Positions 40,281 to 43,652 of a DNA stretch of 43,652 nt are shown piece after piece; the stretch's first letter is position 1; each line of letters starts with the position of its first letter. The position numbers were made by a program, and so were the translations under genes. The DNA comes from CAZOKN01 sp964580525 (lineage in GTDB: Bacteria > Pseudomonadota > Alphaproteobacteria > Rickettsiales > UBA6187). Location of the stretch: NCBI GenBank assembly GCA_964580525.1, contig CAZOKN010000011.1, positions 1-43,652 on the forward strand, in the 5' to 3' direction. The notes under the pieces are model-generated. The model was given only the letters and a program-made list of their open reading frames with translations, did no database searches and had not been told where the DNA came from.

Positions 40281-42110
40281 TTAACCCACCTTCTTATAAA
40301 GCTGGCCACCTTCATTATTAAACTTTTGCGCCATTTCTTTCATGCCTTCAGCTTTTTCACGTTCAGATTTAGCATAATCACGCACATCCTGTGTGATCTT
40401 CATTGAACAGAATTTCGGCCCACACATAGAACAGAAATGAGCAACCTTCGCACCTTGCGCCGGCAGAGTTTCATCATGGAATTCACGCGCACGATAAGGA
40501 TCTAGAGAAAGGTTAAATTGATCTTCCCAACGGAATTCAAAACGCGCCCGTGATAGAGCGTCATCACGATACTGCGCTGCCGGATGGCCTTTGGCTAAAT
40601 CTGCAGCATGTGCCGCTATTTTATAAGCTATAACACCATCTCGCACATCGTTTTTATTTGGTAATCCCAAATGCTCTTTTGGCGTCACATAGCACAACAT
40701 TGCCGTACCAAACCAACCAATCATCGCCGCACCGATTGCAGAAGTAATATGATCATAAGCCGGAGCAATATCAGTTGTTAGTGGCCCAAGTGTATAGAAA
40801 GGAGCCTCGTGGCAAACTTCTAGCTGTTTATCCATATTTTCTTTTATTTTATGCATCGGAACATGACCAGGACCTTCAATCATCACCTGCACATCATGCT
40901 TCCAGGCTATTTGTGTAAGCTCACCCAAAGTTTCAAGTTCAGCAAACTGTGCTGCATCATTAGCATCTGCAATAGAACCTGGACGAAGGCCATCACCAAG
41001 AGAAAAGCTTACATCATAAGCCTTCATGATTTCACATATTTCTTCAAAATTTGTATATAGGAAATTTTCTTTATGATGCGACATGCACCACTTAGCCATG
41101 ATAGAACCACCACGCGAAACAATTCCAGTAACCCTATGTTCTGTAAGAGGAATATATGACAAACGAACACCAGCATGAATAGTAAAATAATCAACGCCCT
41201 GCTCTGCCTGTTCTATCAAAGTATCACGGAAAATTTCCCAGGTTAAATCTTCAGCTACACCACCAACTTTTTCCAATGCCTGATAAATCGGCACAGTTCC
41301 AACCGGAACCGGGCAATTTCTTATAATCCATTCACGTGTATTGTGGATGTTATTTCCGGTAGACAAATCCATCAAGGTATCGCCACCCCAACGGCAAGAC
41401 CAAACCATTTTTTCTACCTCTTCTTCAATCGAAGAAGTCACTGCTGAATTACCAATATTTGTATTTATTTTTACTAGAAAATTACGGCCAATAATCATCG
41501 GCTCAGCTTCAGGATGATTTATATTTGCAGGAATAATGGCACGGCCACGCGCAATCTCATCACGCACAAATTCCGGAGTAATTAATTGTTGCATATTCGC
41601 ACCAAAAGATTCGCCGTTTTTCACAGCATCAGCACGCAATTGTGCCCTGCCCTGATTTTCACGAATAGCAATATATTCCATTTCTTTAGTGATTATGCCC
41701 TGTTTGGCATAATACATTTGAGTCACATTTCCGCCAGCTTTCGCGCGCAGCGGCCTCACATTAGGAAATTTAAATTCTTCAACTTTTCCAATGGCTTTAT
41801 CACCAACTTTAAAACCATTATCTTCAGGTTTAATCTGCCTGCCTTCGTAACGTTCAACGTCTTGTCTGCCTTCAATCCAGTTCTCACGAATTTTTTCAAT
41901 GCCTTTTCTAATATCTACATTTTTGCTGGAGTCAGTATATGGGCCAGATGTATCATAAACAATAACTGCTGGTTCTTTTGCAGTTGCGCTTAGATTGATT
42001 TTACGCATGGCAACATTAACGTCAGAAAATCTTTCGCTTTTTACGTAAAATTTTTCCGAAGCCGGAAAAGGCTCTTTTGAAATATCTACCTTGTTTTTAT
42101 TTTCTGCCAT
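40281..42110 (-). CDS. thiC: Phosphomethylpyrimidine synthase
   Basis: A radical-SAM enzyme that rearranges aminoimidazole ribotide to hydroxymethylpyrimidine phosphate in thiamin biosynthesis. ATG 42110 gives 609 residues and follows GGGGG at a good distance; an upstream ATG at 42155 has no site. Motifs are RGRAIIPANINHPEAEPM, TNIGNSAVTSSIEEEVEKM, the GDGLRPGSIADANDAAQ region, EGPGHVPMHKI, and the cluster cysteines C560, C563 and C568 in FCSMCGPKFCSMK. The 69-base gap upstream has no room for a TPP riboswitch and no CUGAGA box, unlike most bacterial thiC genes. Confidence 0.97.
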   Translation of the reverse strand: MAENKNKVDISKEPFPASEKFYVKSERFSDVNVAMRKINLSATAKEPAVIVYDTSGPYTDSSKNVDIRKGIEKIRENWIEGRQDVERYEGRQIKPEDNGFKVGDKAIGKVEEFKFPNVRPLRAKAGGNVTQMYYAKQGIITKEMEYIAIRENQGRAQLRADAVKNGESFGANMQQLITPEFVRDEIARGRAIIPANINHPEAEPMIIGRNFLVKINTNIGNSAVTSSIEEEVEKMVWSCRWGGDTLMDLSTGNNIHNTREWIIRNCPVPVGTVPIYQALEKVGGVAEDLTWEIFRDTLIEQAEQGVDYFTIHAGVRLSYIPLTEHRVTGIVSRGGSIMAKWCMSHHKENFLYTNFEEICEIMKAYDVSFSLGDGLRPGSIADANDAAQFAELETLGELTQIAWKHDVQVMIEGPGHVPMHKIKENMDKQLEVCHEAPFYTLGPLTTDIAPAYDHITSAIGAAMIGWFGTAMLCYVTPKEHLGLPNKNDVRDGVIAYKIAAHAADLAKGHPAAQYRDDALSRARFEFRWEDQFNLSLDPYRAREFHDETLPAQGAKVAHFCSMCGPKFCSMKITQDVRDYAKSEREKAEGMKEMAQKFNNEGGQLYKKVG

Positions 42111-42179
42111 GATGCCCCCAAAACCTTTGAATAAACTGGATAGATGGGATAGCATACTAAATAAGTAAAGTAAATTATT

Positions 42180-42614
42180 TCAATGCAAATCCCAAAACTT
42201 CTGCATTGCCAGATATGTAAATGAAACTGACCAGCCTATTAAAACCAGACCATTTAACACTTCAACACCTGTCAACAAGCGCAAAACACCTGTTGGATAA
42301 ACATCCCCAAAACCGAGGGAAGAATAGGTAACCACAGAAAAATATATATAGCTAAAAAATCCTTCATGAATAGCGCCGCCCAAACCTCCTAGTCCAGCCA
42401 TTTCCGATAAAAGCCAATAGCTTATTCCATAAACCCAAACTATTAATGTATGTCCAAAAAATATAGCTATCACTATTGCTATTATTCTCTTGCGCGGAGC
42501 TATTTTGAATTTTGGCAATTTTTTCCAAGTTATACGTAGAACTTCATAATAAATAATTGTGGAGACGATTACTAAAACAACACTCAGAATAGCCGATATA
42601 AAAAATTCATTCAT
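42180..42614 (-). CDS. Small ion channel protein with potassium-channel pore
   Basis: A 144-residue membrane protein with three hydrophobic segments (about 5-26, 44-72 and 112-136). Between the second and third lies a pore helix and the filter TYSSLGFGDVYPTG, the GFGD form of the K+ channel TxGYGD signature. No voltage sensor or RCK domain is attached. It probably forms a tetrameric K+-selective or non-selective cation channel in the inner membrane. thiC follows after 69 bases on the same strand; the YihY gene is divergent. Other start: M1 and no other in-frame ATG near it. The Ion_trans_2 type is the closest family. Confidence 0.85.
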   Translation of the reverse strand: MNEFFISAILSVVLVIVSTIIYYEVLRITWKKLPKFKIAPRKRIIAIVIAIFFGHTLIVWVYGISYWLLSEMAGLGGLGGAIHEGFFSYIYFSVVTYSSLGFGDVYPTGVLRLLTGVEVLNGLVLIGWSVSFTYLAMQKFWDLH

Positions 42615-42715
42615 AATTTGCCACTGGAAAAAATTATCTTTTTTTATTTTATATTGTGGATGTTAACTGTAAAGTGCATTCAATATAGTAAAGTAAAAAG
42701 CTTAAAGATAAAATT

Positions 42716-43636
42716 ATGCTAACACCGAAAAAAATAGGCAAATGTTTTTATCAGGCACTGGTTGATACCATCAATCACGATGGCATTGAGCATGCCGGCT
42801 ATCTGGCATTTTTGGCTATATTATCAATATTTCCGTTTATCGTATTTTTCTTTGCCATCGCAGGGTTTTTAGGTCAGACAGAAGTGGGGCTAAAACTCAT
42901 ACATATAATTCTTGAAAATAAATTGATACCACAATCAATACTAGCCGGGCTTGAACCAAGAATAAAAGAAATCGAATCCGGCCCACCACAAGGCTTATTA
43001 ACTTTATCAATACTTGGTTCTATCTGGACAGCATCCTCAATGGTGGAAGGTCTTCGTACAATTTTAAACAGGGCATATAGGGTAGGTACACCACCTGCTT
43101 ACATATGGCGCAGAATGATGAGTATCTTACAATATTTAATAATTATAGCTGTTTCGATATTTGCTGTTTTCGTATTGATCTTAGGACCAAAAATTTGGGA
43201 AGATTTAAAAGACTTACTACAATTGGAAAAACTAGATTATTTCCTCACCATTCAAAATATCCGCTTCAGTCCCGCATGGCACTGGGCAAGATATTTTATA
43301 ACTTCTGTAACCTTATTTTTAGCTGTTTCCACATCTTATTTTATAATTCCAAACATAAAACAAAGCTGGAAAAGCGTCTCTCCCGGCGCTGTTGTGGTAG
43401 TGGTATTATGGTTTATAAGTGGATCGCTTTTTTCATCTTATTTAAGCAACTTCCATCAGGTACATGTAATATATGGCAGCCTTGGCAGCTTGATCGCTTC
43501 AATGCTATTCTTTTATATAACTGCAATGATTTTTGTCTATGGCGCAGAATTTAACTACCTGCTGGAAAAAGCTTTAGGACATACCATTGAAGAAAAAGAA
43601 TATGTGGAAGTTAAACCAAATCAGAACATTGATTGA
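42716..43636 (+). CDS. YihY/BrkB-family inner membrane protein
   Basis: A 306-residue protein of the YihY/virulence factor BrkB family, once misnamed RNase BN. Family sequence is seen in AGYLAFLAILSIFPFIVFFF (27-46), then LLTLSILGSIWTASSMVEGL, PAYIWRRMMSILQYLII and GSLGSLIASMLFFYITAMIF near the end; about six transmembrane helices are expected. In plants and bacteria the family is suggested to transport or flip small molecules or lipids, but no substrate is established. It has a divergent start from the channel gene across 101 bases of A/T-rich DNA in which I see no strong promoter. The window ends 16 bases after its stop. Confidence 0.92.
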   Translation: MLTPKKIGKCFYQALVDTINHDGIEHAGYLAFLAILSIFPFIVFFFAIAGFLGQTEVGLKLIHIILENKLIPQSILAGLEPRIKEIESGPPQGLLTLSILGSIWTASSMVEGLRTILNRAYRVGTPPAYIWRRMMSILQYLIIIAVSIFAVFVLILGPKIWEDLKDLLQLEKLDYFLTIQNIRFSPAWHWARYFITSVTLFLAVSTSYFIIPNIKQSWKSVSPGAVVVVVLWFISGSLFSSYLSNFHQVHVIYGSLGSLIASMLFFYITAMIFVYGAEFNYLLEKALGHTIEEKEYVEVKPNQNID

Positions 43637-43652
43637 AAAATAAATTAGGCTT

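Noticed and set aside
41586..41993. A 135-codon plus-strand frame inside thiC
   Set aside because: Phe/Ile-rich translation typical of the reverse strand of an AT-rich gene; thiC on the other strand is unambiguous.
42111..42155. Start of thiC at ATG 42155 instead of 42110
   Set aside because: No ribosome site upstream of 42155, and the extra residues (MLSHLSSLFKG) are not ThiC-like; GGGGG precedes 42110.
42111..42179. TPP riboswitch in front of thiC
   Set aside because: The gap is only 69 bases and lacks the conserved boxes.

Overview
The window looks like a piece of the chromosome of a low-GC (roughly 35-37% GC by eye) alphaproteobacterium. This rests on the set of gene families: a class II DAHP synthase, a PheA with a C-terminal ACT domain, the eukaryote-like NADP isocitrate dehydrogenase, an ApaG downstream of a preQ1 gene, a DmdC-type acyl-CoA dehydrogenase and a YumC-type ferredoxin-NADP reductase. 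I cannot name the genus. The gene set (aromatic amino acids, riboflavin, thiamin, queuosine precursor, one-carbon folate, beta-oxidation, wall remodelling) suggests a metabolically capable cell rather than a strongly reduced obligate parasite. I see no rRNA, tRNA, CRISPR array, insertion sequence or prophage gene. Coding density is high and no stretch over 300 bases lacks a gene; the largest gap is about 190 bases.

Layout. 1-1884 (minus): a lone prepilin gene, riboflavin synthase ribE and the start of ribB (cut by the window edge). 2038-5660: an aromatic amino acid block, tyrA (+), pheA (-) and a class II DAHP synthase (+). 5753-11056 (minus): a D,D-carboxypeptidase, then deg protease, rarA, crcB and an RluC-type pseudouridine synthase; the last three overlap end to start. 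11225-14425 (plus): an MltB-type lytic transglycosylase, RlpA and a DUF3179 protein. 14428-23831 (minus): a fatty acid degradation cluster of acyl-CoA ligase, thiolase, FadN-type dehydrogenase/hydratase, a membrane-anchored EEP-family protein, acyl-CoA dehydrogenase and an M48 peptidase. 23934-29478 (plus): ferredoxin-NADP reductase, folD, a UbiH-type monooxygenase, a GT2 glycosyltransferase, a flippase-like membrane protein and a redoxin. 29475-30212 (minus): a FolM-like SDR. 30345-34933 (plus): Kef-type antiporter, queE, queC, a GNAT, queF, apaG. 34973-36208 (minus): icd. 36397-38272 (plus): a BKACE enzyme, then a tight trio of a 50-residue coiled-coil protein, an all-alpha NTP pyrophosphatase and an ArsC/Spx-like protein. 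38372-40271 (plus): a small lipoprotein and a 522-residue orphan. 40281-42614 (minus): thiC and a two-pore-helix-style ion channel subunit. 42716-43636 (plus): a YihY-type membrane protein.

Most coding content is ordinary. The least explained structure is in the gaps. At three places (1966-2024, 4173-4249, 37252-37338) there are imperfect palindromes whose arms are built from degenerate 6- or 8-base tandem words. The words differ from place to place, but the architecture is the same, and in the first two the arms differ only by transitions. A fourth site (9595-9632) shares a sequence block with the third. Two consecutive small transcription units (38372 and 38703) have good sigma70-like promoters whose predicted start point coincides with a perfect hairpin; in the second the Shine-Dalgarno sequence sits in the loop. 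Protein-level oddities are a TyrA with what looks like a second copy of its C-terminal helical domain, a PheA with TIF in place of the family TRF motif, a DUF3179 protein whose usual CPLC cysteines are serines, and an acyl-CoA ligase with a lysine-rich tail.
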